This document shows, in pieces, positions 35,540 to 46,740 of a stretch of 64,000 bases of DNA (within the stretch, counting starts at the first letter, position 1; each line of letters starts with the position of its first letter). The DNA comes from Fratercula arctica (taxonomy: Eukaryota; Chordata; Aves; Charadriiformes; Alcidae), in assembly GCA_947846985.1 (NCBI GenBank), contig CANTUZ010000020.1, forward strand, positions 4,685,459-4,749,458. Direction: 5' to 3'. The translations under genes and the position numbers were made by a program. The notes beneath the pieces were generated by a model that saw only the letters and a list, made by a program, of their open reading frames with translations, ran no database searches and was not told the origin of the DNA.

Positions 35540-35677
35540 CTCCCTGCCTCCTCCCGGGGCGCGCTCGCCCGCCCGCCCGTCCGCCCGGGAGCGCGCAGTG
35601 CGGCGCGGCCGCGCCCGGGAGCGCGCAGTGCGGCGCACCGAGCCCCGGCTGCGGCGAGCCCCGCCGCTCCCAAGCAG
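35540..35677 (+). other. probable untranslated first exon (start uncertain)
   Basis: The GC-rich leader ends at 35677 with CAAGCAG followed by GTAAGC, a near-consensus donor. There is no start codon between about 35540 and the donor. An upstream ATG at 35485 gives only a proline/arginine-rich frame typical of GC-rich leaders. The exon is therefore best read as 5' untranslated sequence of a + strand gene, with translation starting in a later exon outside what I can identify. The left border is a guess; start sites in such islands are usually spread out. An internal 25-base segment is duplicated (35582-35606 and 35612-35636). I cannot name the gene. Confidence 0.4.
35582..35636 (+). repeat. 25-base tandem duplication in the leader
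   Basis: The segment beginning CGCCCGGGAGCGCGCAGTGC at 35582 recurs exactly at 35612, giving 25 identical bases at a 30-base period. It duplicates CGCGC-type words that could bind NRF1-like or E2F-like factors. The effect on transcription is unknown. Confidence 0.85.
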
Positions 35678-35683
35678 GTAAGC
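35678..35683 (+). other. splice donor GTAAGC
   Basis: CAG|GTAAGC matches the U1 consensus at most positions. It is the clearest exon-intron signal in the window and sets the + strand as the direction of the proposed gene. Confidence 0.45.
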
Positions 35684-35738
35684 GGGGCCGGGGGGGTGGG
35701 GGGTGGAAGGTCGGTCACCCCCCCCCCCCCCCGGGGGG
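35684..35738. repeat. G tracts followed by C15/G6
   Basis: Just inside the proposed intron are G runs of 4, 7 and 6 bases (35684-35702), which are G-quadruplex-prone on the non-template strand. A run of 15 C at 35718-35732 then abuts 6 G at 35733-35738. The runs may be mis-sized in assembly. Confidence 0.75.
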
Positions 35739-36330
35739 ATGCTCGGGTCGGTCCGGCCGCGGCAACCCCGGGGCTATGGCTTGGGAGGGGGGGGGACGGG
35801 ATTGACCCCGCACCCGCATGGTGGGGTTGGGACCCCACTGCCTGCGGGTCCGTCCGTCCCGTCCCCCCCCCATTTTTCCCTCCGCCGGGCCGGAGCCGCA
35901 TGCAGGGACGAGCTGGGTACCGGGTTCGGGCATGTGACGGGGTTTTGGCTCTTACGTCATGACATCGTGTCTATGCGTGTGATAAAATCCTGATGTGTCA
36001 GTCCGGGGGGACGGGGTGCGGGAGGGGAAGCGCAGCCCGGGCAGAGACCTTTGTGTGCCAGGGCATGTTTCGGTCCCCAAACGCTGCCGGGGAGGAAGGC
36101 TCGCTCTGCGGGCAGGCTGCACCCCGCGCCTGCCCTCCCTTCGCGGTTGGACTCCTGTTCTCCCTCTGAAACGTCTTGGGCTGGCGAAATACATCGGCGA
36201 GGCCTCTTTGAAAATACCAGGGTTGTGATGCTGCGTTGGATGGAGCCGGGCCTCGCCGGAGAGCAGCGGTTAGTGCCTGCCGTATTTTCAATCTGCATGC
36301 TCCGGCTGCGCCTGCAGAGCAGCTCCCTGC

Positions 36331-39300
36331 CATCGATCAGGCTTCTGGAGGTGGGGAAAGTGCTGAATCATTTGTACTCCCGGCTGTACGGGCGGTTCAG
36401 CTCTTCCCCATCTCCGGGAAATGCTCAGAAATGGGCTGCAGAGGCTGAAGGCAACTCTGCGGCGTGTGCGTGGCCGGGGCTGAGGTGGGAGTCCTGAGGG
36501 CCTGGAAGACGTACGGTGTGGCTTGAGCACAGCGTAATATCTTCCCCCGTGGCCTTAGTTACTCCTTGGAGGAGAGGGCACAGGGAAGATGCACGTTTGC
36601 ATCTTGGTGAGGCCTCCGGACACGGTACTGTGGGGATGTGTGTGTGGGGGGGTTATGGGGGGATTGAGGGAGGTTTCCTCCTGAAAATCCTGTCCCTTCA
36701 AAAACTGGGAAAGGCATGTGGGGCTTGCTGCTGGGAGAGGTTTTTCTTTTCCCTTTTGAATAGTGTCTTTGAGATTCTTTTTCAAGGTCGGGTCCTTGCA
36801 ATAGCGTGTGGGCTATGGAGTACTTCTGAAAGTCAAACAGGGATGTTTCTGTCTGCTTTTTGAGAGAGAGGCAGTGTGAAGGGGCAGGGGGACGCGTATA
36901 TTGCAGAAAAACTGGGAATACTGAAATGCAGACCAGATGCCCGATGGTTTTAAGATGGATACTCTGGTGCTGTCAGTGTTTCCGGGGTGCTCCTGTCAGA
37001 TACCAAAGACAAAAGCAAGAATCCAGTGACTTTTATTGAGATGCTGACTCCTTTATTGTTGACCCTGTTTCTGTAAAATGTCTACCCTTTGGCAGACAGC
37101 TAAATTGATCCTCAGTGTGGCTGCTTTGTTTCCAGAAAACTTCTTTGCGTGGCCTACCTTGAAAGATAACTGCTCGAATTCAACACCGCTTTCTTTCTAT
37201 TTAACAGCTTCAGGCCAGGCACTTGCTGACTTTTCCTCTTTTTTTGTGTAGCTGTAATGTGAGTACAGCATAAATAATGCATGGAGGTCTTCTCAGCTGA
37301 AAGAGGATGGGCTCAAGTTGTTAAATTTGAAAATGGACTTTGTTTACAGGGGTTGAGACCTGGCGACAGGCTTTGTCTCGCTTGAGCTAAAGCTGTGTGA
37401 TAGGGCCGGCTCGCGTAATAACAAAGCTCCAACATCATCTTCCGTAAGTCTCGCTGGGGGTTACTGCAGGCCGCAGTGTTTCCCGAGTTGTGTTGCCTTG
37501 ACCGTGGCTGGGGATCTGATTTAAACTAAGTCAGTCGATCCAATCATCTCTTCTCCCAGCTAATGATTAAATGGAAAATATCCCAAGCTCTCCAATGGTA
37601 TTAATTCATAATGAATTATTTGCCTAGCCGTGATCTAATTGTCTTCGTGGGTCTTGCGTATAAAATCGATGCTGCTGCTGGCAAAGTGCCACCGCAAAGG
37701 CTTTCTGCAGTGCACGAGCATCAAAGGTGGTCAAATATCTTTCATATTAACAGCAAGAAATGAAGTCTCATTCTTCGTATCTGTGTTCCTGCCAGCTGCC
37801 TGAGACGCTGCGGGGAGGCCACTCGCGCGAGCGTGTAGGTCTCTATGTGGTTGTACCCCTCCCGGGAAGGAGGGCACCCAGCCTCGTGGGCGAGCTGCCG
37901 GGTGCAGCCCGTGCGTGGGGAGCGGGGAAGGGGTTGAGATCAGGTGTGAGCCGTAACGTGTCAATATTGTGTGTCGGGGTCTGAGTGGGAATAGAAATGG
38001 AAAGCTGTAAATGCAGACCCAGGCAGCCGTTGGCGCTGCCTGTGGTCATGAGGAAGGGAAGAACGGACACGGACAGGAGGCAAAGGGACCTTTGTTGGTG
38101 CTTGGGTCAGGCTGACGGGAAACAGTAAATAGATGGCTTTGAAAGTAGTTTAACTTTCCACTGAAACGATTTTTACTTCCGATGCTCTGTTTCAGGCTGA
38201 TCGGGTGACCTGGTGTCCTTGGGAGAAGGCTCGCTGGGTGAATTATTCATAGGTGCCAAGGACCTTGCCAGATCTGAATCCGCTCTCCATTCCTGTCTTC
38301 TGTTTAACCCCACTTAGCAGAAATGTGGTAGTTATGGGGTCTCTTTAACAAAATAGTGTCTGGATAAATGTTAGTGTTTCTAGAAATGGAGCCTGCCTGG
38401 GCAGAGCAAAGGTTGTACGGGTTATTCGGAGCTTCAGAGTGCGTTGGCTCCATCTTTTTCTTGGTGTGCCCTGGTAAGGAGGAGCCCTCAAGTAAAGGGT
38501 TTGCATTTGAGATTGTGTAAGAAATTTGGGGAAATTAAACAGCCAGATTCCCAGGATACGTCTGCGGTTCTGATGTTACCTGTGAGCCTTCGGCAGGAGT
38601 CGCTGAATTTCTTCCTCCTTTGTACAGAAGTAGCGTGTGTGTGTGTTGACTTTTGTGGGGTTTTAATTTAGTTGTCTGTGCAGCATCAGGATCTCAAATC
38701 TCATCAGCGTTAACCTTATATGTAGATAAACTTGAATGGCAAGGCAGAGCTGCTTCATACCTATTGTTACAGGACTTCAGGGAGTTGTGAAATCCCCTGG
38801 TTTCCGCACAGTTGTGAACCTCTGCTTGTTTAGGTGAAGGAATAATGCAGCTGAATTGTGAGGATTTAAATCCATTACGGTTGCTTACAGAAAATCAGTT
38901 TTTGCTTGGATTTGAATAAAAGCAAAGCCTGGGAGGAGACTTTTAAAAAATCCGAGAAAGAAACCTAAACTCTGGCACTTCCCCTTTGAATCTTTGTTGT
39001 TCCTTGGGTTTCATTTGCCCTTATCAAAATATTCCCTTGCATCTTAAAACCGAGCAGGCAGCTCAAACCAAGGATTGTATTCAGTTACAGTTTTTGAAAG
39101 GCTCTAGCAAATCTTGTCAGAGAGGTCTAGCTTGTCTCCCTGCCCTGTGGGTAACTCCTTTCAAAAATCATTTTCCTTGTTTTAAATGTTGTTGGATGAC
39201 TTCTGCTCTGTCATCTTCTTTTTTTTTTTTTTTTTTTTTTTTTTTCGTTTTTTTCCTCCTGCTGAAGCAGGTCATACCTTCATTCTTTTACCTTTGCTGT

Positions 39301-41029
39301 CGAGGATAATTGTTGCACAATTTTAGAGATCCAGTTCAGAATGAACTTGCTTGAAGTTGTTGTTATGCTAAATAATCCCCCTCCCCTTTTTTTCTTTTCT
39401 TTTCTTTTTTTTTTTTTTAAATCCAGATCTGAAAGAAACCATGCAGTGTTGTTATGGATTAAAATAGAGGATTTAGACCTCAGCCCTGCTTATAGGGATC
39501 ACCATTCCTAGTTAATGAGATAGGAGGAGAAGGATTAACAACTGAACAAGTAGAGATGGTTTTGCGTGGCTAAACCAGGTAGAAGTTCCCAAGGATGCTA
39601 TGCAGGGACAAGTCTTTGCCTTGCGTCTTTAGCTCCCCTCAGTTCAGTATCCTTTGGATCTCACCCCATCCTCTTGCTGCCGGTGATAACCGGGTCCTGT
39701 TCTCACTGCAGGAATGCAGCTTAGAGAGAACAGCCGGAGGGCACAGGAGAGCAAAGCATCCTGCCCTGGCTGGAGGCGGAGTTGAACATAAGACAGGGTA
39801 CAGGCCTTGGGAATAGGGAATGGAGGCTTTGCTTCAAAAAGCAGCATCTGGAAATCCTTTGCTAGCATCCCTCTGCCTCTGCTTCTGAAGTCTAAACTGA
39901 GGGCTGCTGACTTCTGAGGCTGCCAGAGGAGCTTTGTCACTGGAAAGAGGGTGCTTTTGTAGAGTCAGGGTTCAATCTGATATGGTACTGAGCACCTTCC
40001 AGTCCCAGTGGCTCCAGTGGAATCTGAGAGGGTCCGACAGCTTCATACACAAAGGCCTGTGCAGTCCAGGGTGGACCCACCTCCTGCCAGACCCTGCTCC
40101 AATGGGCGCTGCTGTTCCTTGTCACAGGCAACAAATAATCTCATGCTCAAAGCATGACATAGAAATAGCTGATAAATACTAGCGTGGGCTGTCCTAGATG
40201 CTGCTTTCCCACCTTTGGAAGCAAACGTTGATCCTTACAGATGGCTAGTTAAAGGGAGCATAACTTGGTGCAAGGTGAACCTGGAGGCTCATTTTAATTC
40301 CTGGCAGGTTTTCTACTGTTTTATGCCTCCTTGACAGTAGATTTTGCTGTCTTCCAGCATGGGGACTGATGGGTTCCTACAGACCTTCTAAGTCACAGCA
40401 AGCATGATACTGTCTCACTGTCAGCCTGCATACTATATTTCTCCTGAAATGCCCTGGCACGGGTGGGCAGGCCTGGCAATTGCAGTGTGAGCTGTGAGGT
40501 GGATACGAGTCCTTGAATCTGCAGAAAATGCAGTTGAATCCTCTTTCTGCTATGAAATGTTTACTTTTCCTAGTTATCCCAGTAACCTCAAAAAGCTCAA
40601 ACTTAAAAGAAAATGTAGAGCTGTTAAAACTGAGGAGACCAGCTAAGGCACTGACCTGTTGCTCATGTTTTTCATTTATATAAAATAGCATCTCTTTGAG
40701 GAGGAAAAGTGGCTTCTGTGTTCTAGGGGTTACTCAGAGAGCAGTGCTCTTGAACCAAGCATTCAGGCTCTCGATTTAATTTACTGGCATATGTTTGCTG
40801 CACAAGCAGAGCGTTCACTCCCTGCTTTTTTAAGGTTTTTCGTTCCATGTAAGATGTGTATTTACTGAAGACACAAACAAACCTGTAGGTGTTGGTGTGC
40901 ACCTGAGAGAGCGAGCATCCCATCCCCAAATTTCAATAAGGAAAGATGCTTAAAGGTTGATTTACTTGGCATTAGCAAGAAAGAATGAAAATCGCCACGG
41001 GGCAGGGAATGATAAAGAAACGAGTGTCC
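36331..41029. other. non-genic DNA, probable start of a large first intron
   Basis: I see no recognisable exon in about 4.7 kb. Poly-T tracts lie at 39219-39245 (T27) and 39387-39418 (CT then T). A short GT repeat lies at about 38633-38646. AT-richer, CpG-poor stretches at 37000-37740 hold TAAT words, including the near-perfect palindrome TAATTCATAATGAATTA at 37612-37628. The intron label depends on the donor at 35678 being real. Confidence 0.45.
39219..39245. repeat. poly-T tract (T27)
   Basis: 27 T, then CG and more T. No retroposon body is recognised beside it. Confidence 0.95.
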
Positions 41030-41165
41030 GTGGGTGGGAGAAAGACGCGGCCCCCGCGTGTCCCTGTCGCCGTCCCGCGGGGCGCCCGGCCGCTCTCCAG
41101 GGTGCTGAACCGCCGCCATCCCCGCGACCGAGGGGGCTCTGCAGACCCTGCGCGTTAGTCCTGAG
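41030..41165. other. small isolated CpG-rich patch
   Basis: About 130 bases hold many CpGs (around CGCGGCCCCCGCG, CGCCGTCCCGCGGGGCG and CCGCCGCCAT), in sharp contrast to the flanks. It ends just before the CR1 copy. It is too short for a normal promoter island and I see no convincing donor. It could be an alternative start site, a conserved CpG-rich enhancer, or the remains of an insertion. Confidence 0.35.
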
Positions 41166-41192
41166 GTGTTGATCTCCCTGGTGCTCCTTCTG

Positions 41193-41727
41193 TCATAGAA
41201 TCACAGAATGGTTTAGGTCGGAATGGACCTTAAAGATAATCTTGTTCCAGCCCCCCTGCCATGGGCAGGGACACCTCCTACTAGACCAGGTTGCTCAAAG
41301 CCCCATCCAGCCCAGAACACTCCCAGGGATGGGGCATCCACAACTTCCCTAGGCAACCTGGGCCAGTGTCTCACCGCCCTCAGAGTGAAAAATTTCTTCC
41401 TGATGTCTAACATATATGCCCTTGTAAAAGTCGCTCTCCAGCTTTCCTGTAGGCCCCCTTCAGATACTGGAAAGCTGCTATAAGGTCTCCCTGGAGTCTT
41501 CTCTTCTCCAGGCTGAACCCCCACAGCTCTCTCAGTGTGTCCTCACAGCAGAGGGGCTCCAGCCCTCCCAGCCATCTCCATGACCTCCCCTGGACCCACT
41601 CTAACAGGTCCATGTCCTTCTGATATTGGGGGCTCCAGAATTGGATGCAGTACTCCAGGTGGAGTCTCACAAGAGCAGAGCAGAACGGCAGAATCACCTC
41701 CCTTGGCCTGCTGGAGACCTGCTGGAG
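41193..41727 (-). mobile_element. CR1 LINE 3' part, minus strand
   Basis: On the minus strand the order is the end of the ORF2 reverse-transcriptase region ([24 protein letters not shown], then [18 protein letters not shown]), the [13 protein letters not shown] block, a stretch with [17 protein letters not shown] and LPREVVDAPSL, then the short 3' end with ATTCTGTG and ATTCTATG at 41195-41210. These residues are known CR1 ORF2 landmarks. The frame is split by shifts into two pieces (41407-41847 and 41213-41524), and the endonuclease and catalytic domains are absent, so it is a dead 5'-truncated copy. It carries more ORF2 than the other copies in this window. Confidence 0.95.
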
Positions 41728-41785
41728 AAGGGATAACAGGCATAGGTTGAAAGAAGAGGATGAGGGGGAGCAGGGAGGAGGGGAT

Positions 41786-41822
41786 ACCTCCCTTCCCACC
41801 CCCCCACCCCCTCCCCCCCCTC
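41786..41822 (+). repeat. C-rich low-complexity run
   Basis: C7, C5 and C8 runs are separated by single A or T bases between the two CR1 pieces. It is simple sequence that also inflates the glycine-rich frame on the other strand. Confidence 0.8.
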
Positions 41823-41849
41823 CAGCGTGGGTGTCAAGCAGTAGCATAT

Positions 41850-42022
41850 GCTACCCAGAGAGGCTGGGTGGTCTCCACTCTTGTTGGATGGGTGTTTTAA
41901 AGACCCGTCTGGATAAAGCCCTGAACAACCTGGCCTGACCTTATAGCTGATCCTGCTTTCATCTGACGGTTGGACTAGGTGACCTGTGGTGGTCCCTTCC
42001 AAACAGAATTGTTTTGTGATCC
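41850..42022 (+). mobile_element. CR1 3' fragment, plus strand
   Basis: The stretch matches the CR1 3' end: CCCAGAGAGGCTGGGTGG, a GATGGGTGTTTTAAAGACCC-like segment, then GGTTGGACTAGGTGACCTGT and GGTCCCTTCCAAAC, ending in TTTTGTGATCCTG. It belongs to a subfamily different from the minus-strand copy 120 bases to its left, so it is an independent insertion and not part of one rearranged copy. Confidence 0.85.
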
Positions 42023-45000
42023 TGTTACCTTAAGGGTTTTCACCAGCAGGAAACAAAACAAGCTGCTCCCTCTCTGCATCACTTTGAGAACCTTTTCTCG
42101 TATACAAAGATTGACTACGCATCCTCGTATCACTGTGAAGCAGCTTTTATTGGATACTCACAACAGCTTTTATTGGATGTTCAATAGCCCGAGGCTAGGA
42201 GGGAGGCAAAGAAATTGCAGCACTCCCTTCTCACCCAACAAAGTGAAAAGGTGAAGACCAGCCCTGACTCTTGACTTGCTCCTGGAAGCTTTACACATAG
42301 TCTGCTCAGTTAATGAGGAGCTGCCTGTGCTCTGGTGTGTGAGTGGTGGTAAATGCCACTCTTCCTCAAGCAATTTAGATGATTAGTACTTGGAGCCAGC
42401 CTGCATCTTGTTCCACAGGCTCTTAACAGTTCCACAGTAGGGTATGGTACCACCAGCCGCCTCGCATTTAATTACACAGCCCTGTTTGTGATAGCTGGGA
42501 GAGTTACTAATATGCCTAACAGCACAGCGTGGCTCTGCAGTTGATAAAGACACATCTGTATGCTGAGCTCTACCCTTATTGAGTTAAGGGCACAGAAAAA
42601 GCTCTCTTTCTTGCTGTCACTTAAATGGTGTCAGAATTCGTGAAATCTTGCTTTCAGATTCCAACCAGACCCAGCAACAAAGCCTGCTTGTTGCAAGCTC
42701 ATTGGCTTCTGTTCGAGTCCCTGTGACGTGTTCACAGATGTGTGCAGGCAAGTGGGAGGGAGGGGGGAAGGAGAGAAGTGAGGCTTTGTCACCATGCACA
42801 TGTGACAGCATGCATGGGACCCCTGAAGCTCCTCTCGGGCCAGCCCTCCTTTCATGACACATCTGGCATGCCTCGGACCATGTTTTGGCACTGCCATTTT
42901 CAGCAGTCTGTCTGTAGTTGAATTGCAAGTCTTGCAGTGTGTCTGGGGACTGAAATCTTGTTTTATTTTTACTTCGCCCATTGCAAATTCAAAAGAGCGT
43001 GGCTAGGTAGGATTTGATGCCCTCTGCAGTGAAGCTATGTATGTGAGCGTGCACTGAGAACAACCTCTTGAAAACCATATCAAATCAACTTAATAAATTG
43101 ATAATCCTATTTCCTTCTTCCACTATACCGAGTAAATTTGGATTCTAATGTAAAATGTCTTAAGGCTGAACTTTCTGTCGAAACCAAGTGCTCCTTCCTT
43201 TATGCTCAGAAAATCTGAAGTTAGGGTTAATTCATACGTGTATTAGTTTATACAAAATACATGGGCTGCACTTATTAGAAGACAAATGTGTGTACAGGAA
43301 GAGTGTCCTTCAAAATATTACGTTGCATATCACAGCCTGACATCTCTTATTGACAGCTCCGGTATCCAGATGCCAAAGCCCACAGGGTTTTATTTGCCAG
43401 CAATATCAGCAGCTGGGTCCACAGCTATGTATTTTTGGTTGACCTCATCTGAATTCTTCTGGCCCTGGTGACAGCTGTGAGGCTAATCTGGCTTGAGCCC
43501 AGTATAGCAGGCTTCTCTCTAATGTTGCATTTCATGGACTCCAGTTTCCTTGTCTGCCTTGCGACTCTAACCTTCCTCTCCAAATAGACCAACCTTTCTA
43601 GGGGGCCTTGGTTTTGGAAGGGAGGTGGGACTGGTTCCTGTGAGTGCCAGGAGATCACCTGCAGAACTCTAAAGGTTCCTGGCAGGCTTTTTACTCAGGA
43701 GATTGCTCTGTTTGCTCAGCTGTAATGCTTCTTGCTTCCCCTTAACTTGCCTTGCAAGACGAACAAATGTGAATTATGTTTATGTCTAAAACGCCCCTAA
43801 TCCATGACGCACGCTAATATATTTAAAAGACAACTTTATCACAATTAAGAGAGGAGTTAGGGACTTACATAAGAGTAAATAACATCTCTGACTGCAGAGC
43901 TTGGATCAAGAGGCTGCAGAAACAGGTTAGTTAAATTCAGTGGGGTGACTGGGATTGTCGCTTCTGGCGGAGGGGTGGCACCTCCCTGGAACTGCGTAAA
44001 TGGGGAAAATTAGTGCAGTGAGTCTCAGCTCTCCCCTTGGCACCCAGTTGTTCCCAAGCACCTCTTATCTTGGGAATTCCCTTGCTGCTCCAGATGCTTC
44101 CCAAAGAGCAGGTTTATAATGGCAGTTATATGATGTACAACAGCACCGTCCTTTTGTGGAAATCAAACTTGCCGTAACCCTGTGATGTGGGGTTGGGGTG
44201 GGGGAGAAGGACAGGAGCTCCTGGTTGAAGGGACTAGTCAAAGCAGGAGAGCCTGAGAATGAATTTTAAATAAGTGTATTGCCTCCTAGACTCAGTAAAC
44301 ATATAATTAACAATAAGATAACAGGGTGGCTCTACAAGGCAGCTAATTGCATTTTCAAATGTCAGCTTGTCACCTCTTATTTAGTCTTCACTCAATCCGG
44401 GCTTTGCCAGAGCAGTGTCTGGGTTTAAATGGCATTTCCCTCTCCTGGCACCATGGAAGGATCTTCTCCTTCCTTGTCGTCAGAAATCTCTGTTAGCTCC
44501 AGCTCCTGCTTTGCTTCACCTTAGGTGTGGTTTCACTTGCTAGAACATGATATTAGTCCACTGGTTTACATTAAAAAAAAAAACCTAAATAATAAAAAAA
44601 GTCTTTGCAGGCGTAGAAAAAATAACGCCACAAACAATAGGAGACAGCCCTGCAGGCTGCAAGGGCTTGCAGTACATCAGCTGCCTGAGAAGGGCTTGCA
44701 AGCACTTTCCTTTTGCTACGAGGGATAAGATACCACGATGCGAGAGGTCTGTGCGGCTGCCCTGGGCTCCGCACCCTCCTTGGCTCGCTGGATGTAGGTG
44801 CCATCAATGGGGATGGCTCCATAGGGGCTGCTGTTACGTGGGCTTTGTGATGCAGGCTTCTGTTTGCTGATGTCAAGGTGGGAGCTGGCAACGTGGGGAC
44901 AACCTGAGATTCCTTGGATGGGAAGAAAATCGTGTCACCTTTGCGACTTGCTGACTCTGCTGCTGACAGATAGCTGAAAAGCGCTGTGCTCTCCTGCTGG

Positions 45001-46640
45001 TCCTCTGAGTAACAGCTGGTGCTTTTGAAACTACATGAATTTAAGGTCAAAGAAGTGTTAGGCTATATGATCCCACAGTAAAGGTTGTTTCACAGGAATG
45101 ACAGAGACCTCTAGAAGGGGGATGAGCCCTCTTTTTTTCTTTTCAGCCCTTTTATTTTCTTGAAATGGATGCTTAATTGATGTTCCCTGAGCTGAGGTGG
45201 TGGAGTGGGGTTCCTGGCCTTGTGCTGACGTCCTACAGGCGCGGGTGCTGCGTGGGTGCAGGATATCATCCCAGATGTGAGGGTACCTTGGCAAAACTCA
45301 GCCTCTGTGGAGAAGGCTGATGTGTGACCGCAGGCAGGAGCTGGGAAAGGAGCACAGGGACATCCCAGCTCCATGATCCATCCAGGGAGGGTGAGGAGCC
45401 ACCTCCCTGGCCCCTCGACAGCCTCCCCGTGCCAGGCACCTCGCTTTGCTGTGTTTCTGGTCCCCATCAGTGGAAGCGCCGTAGGAAGCGGCTCAGCAGG
45501 TTGCTGTCATGGGAGGGCGTTTAACCTGCGCTGCCCAGGGCGGCCGTATCGTGGCGGGGATTAGCATCACCCTCCTGCGTGAAGCAGACAGCACGCACGC
45601 GGTGTCAGCTCCAGCCACGCATCACAGCAGCATATAGTGAGCAGCAGCGTGTCACTTCCACTCAGCACAGCCGGGGACGGTGGCCTCGCAGCTGACCAGC
45701 GAGTAATGCCAACACCGGCCCCCCCTGCGCCAGCCTTAGCCTGTGATAAGTAGGGAAATGGCACTAATGAACTTTTCAGTGTCTAATCCCTGACATGCTT
45801 AGGCAGGGGTGGGATGACTTGACTTAAGGATGGCTTTGGAGCGCCTGCGGTGGCAGAGAGTGTCCGTGGAGCTAATGCTGCCTACTTAAGGCTTGGAGGC
45901 TGGGAAGTGCTCCGCATTAATGCGTGTAGTCACGCCGGGGGTGGCTTGTCGGGGACGAGCGCTGCCCTCCCTGCCCTGCAGCTGGCTGTGGGCGTACAAG
46001 GGCCGGGCTCCGGCATGAGGTGGATCAACCGGCAGGAGAGCAGCAAAACTTTCAGTTCCTCTTAATCCCTCAAAATCAGACCTCCTCTGTGCACCGCTCC
46101 TCGCTTTACTGCAGTGCCAAACTCCGGGCACAGCCTCGGAGCAGCGGGGTGGGAAGGGAAGGGGGTGGTTATAAAGCACAAGTCCCAGCTCCGAGCTCAG
46201 ACATCCAGGAGAGACTCGAGCTGGTGCTCGGGAAACCCTCGGAGCTGCTGGCCCTGAGCACGAAAGTCAGGGTCCCTGGGTATTTGTGGCCCTTCCCAAC
46301 CTCCCAGCCATCCCTGGCAGCGATGGCCCGTGAGACTCATCGTCCCCAGCTCGGTGCAGGGGAGGATTTTGCCTTCAAGGCTGCTTTTGATGGAGCAGCC
46401 CTGTGCAGAGTGATGGGGGCTGCAGGGTGAGAGTGCTGAGCCAACCGCAGGCACCTCGTTTAACCTTCTTGTGGTCACAGCCTTGAGGACAAAGCAACTG
46501 AAAAGAGGATTTTTCAAAGTTTTTTGCTTTGCTTTCTCCACATTTCAAGATCCGCTCCCATCCTCTGTTACTGCAGGATTGTTCCCTAAAACACAGACAA
46601 ATAGGGATTGAAAATATTCTGTAGGACAAAACCAGAAGTC
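42023..46640. other. non-genic DNA, probably intronic
   Basis: I see no gene. CAGCTTTTATTGGAT occurs twice at a 23-base period (42141 and 42164). The stretches 43000-43350 and 43780-43930 are AT-richer and CpG-poor and could include conserved regulatory DNA. Frames at 44571-45467 on the minus strand are long but have no domain I recognise. Confidence 0.5.
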
Positions 46641-46740
46641 TTTATTCTTATCCCAGCTCTGCTACCAGCAGGCTGTGACCCTGAACCAGCCCTTTAGATA
46701 CGCTGCCTCAGTTTCCCCATAGGTGGGTAAGGAGGATTGT
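46641..46740 (+). mobile_element. MIR SINE fragment
   Basis: The order TCCCAGCTCTGCTACC, then GGCTGTGACC, then GCTGCCTCAGTTTCCCCAT and GGTGGGTAAGGAGGAT follows the MIR pattern, in which a tRNA-derived head leads into the core containing GTGCCTCAGTTTCCTCATCTG. Divergence is high, as expected for this very old amniote SINE. MIR copies occur in birds at low numbers. Confidence 0.65.

Larger units (their letters stand above)
35335..36330. promoter_or_regulatory. CpG island promoter
   Basis: CpGs become dense and GC content very high, with a core at about 35540-35910. Features typical of a TATA-less vertebrate promoter are present: repeated GC boxes, a long C-rich strand bias just upstream of the proposed start, and a splice donor shortly downstream. 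TAATTAA at 35467-35473 and TAATGA just after it lie upstream of the core and could bring homeodomain control. CpG islands usually mark active or developmental promoters. The direction is inferred from the donor at 35678; divergent transcription is possible. Confidence 0.75.

Noticed and set aside
35485..35805. Coding start in the CpG island (ATG at 35485)
   Set aside because: The frame is proline/arginine/glycine-rich and runs straight through the likely splice donor, which is typical of an untranslated GC-rich leader.
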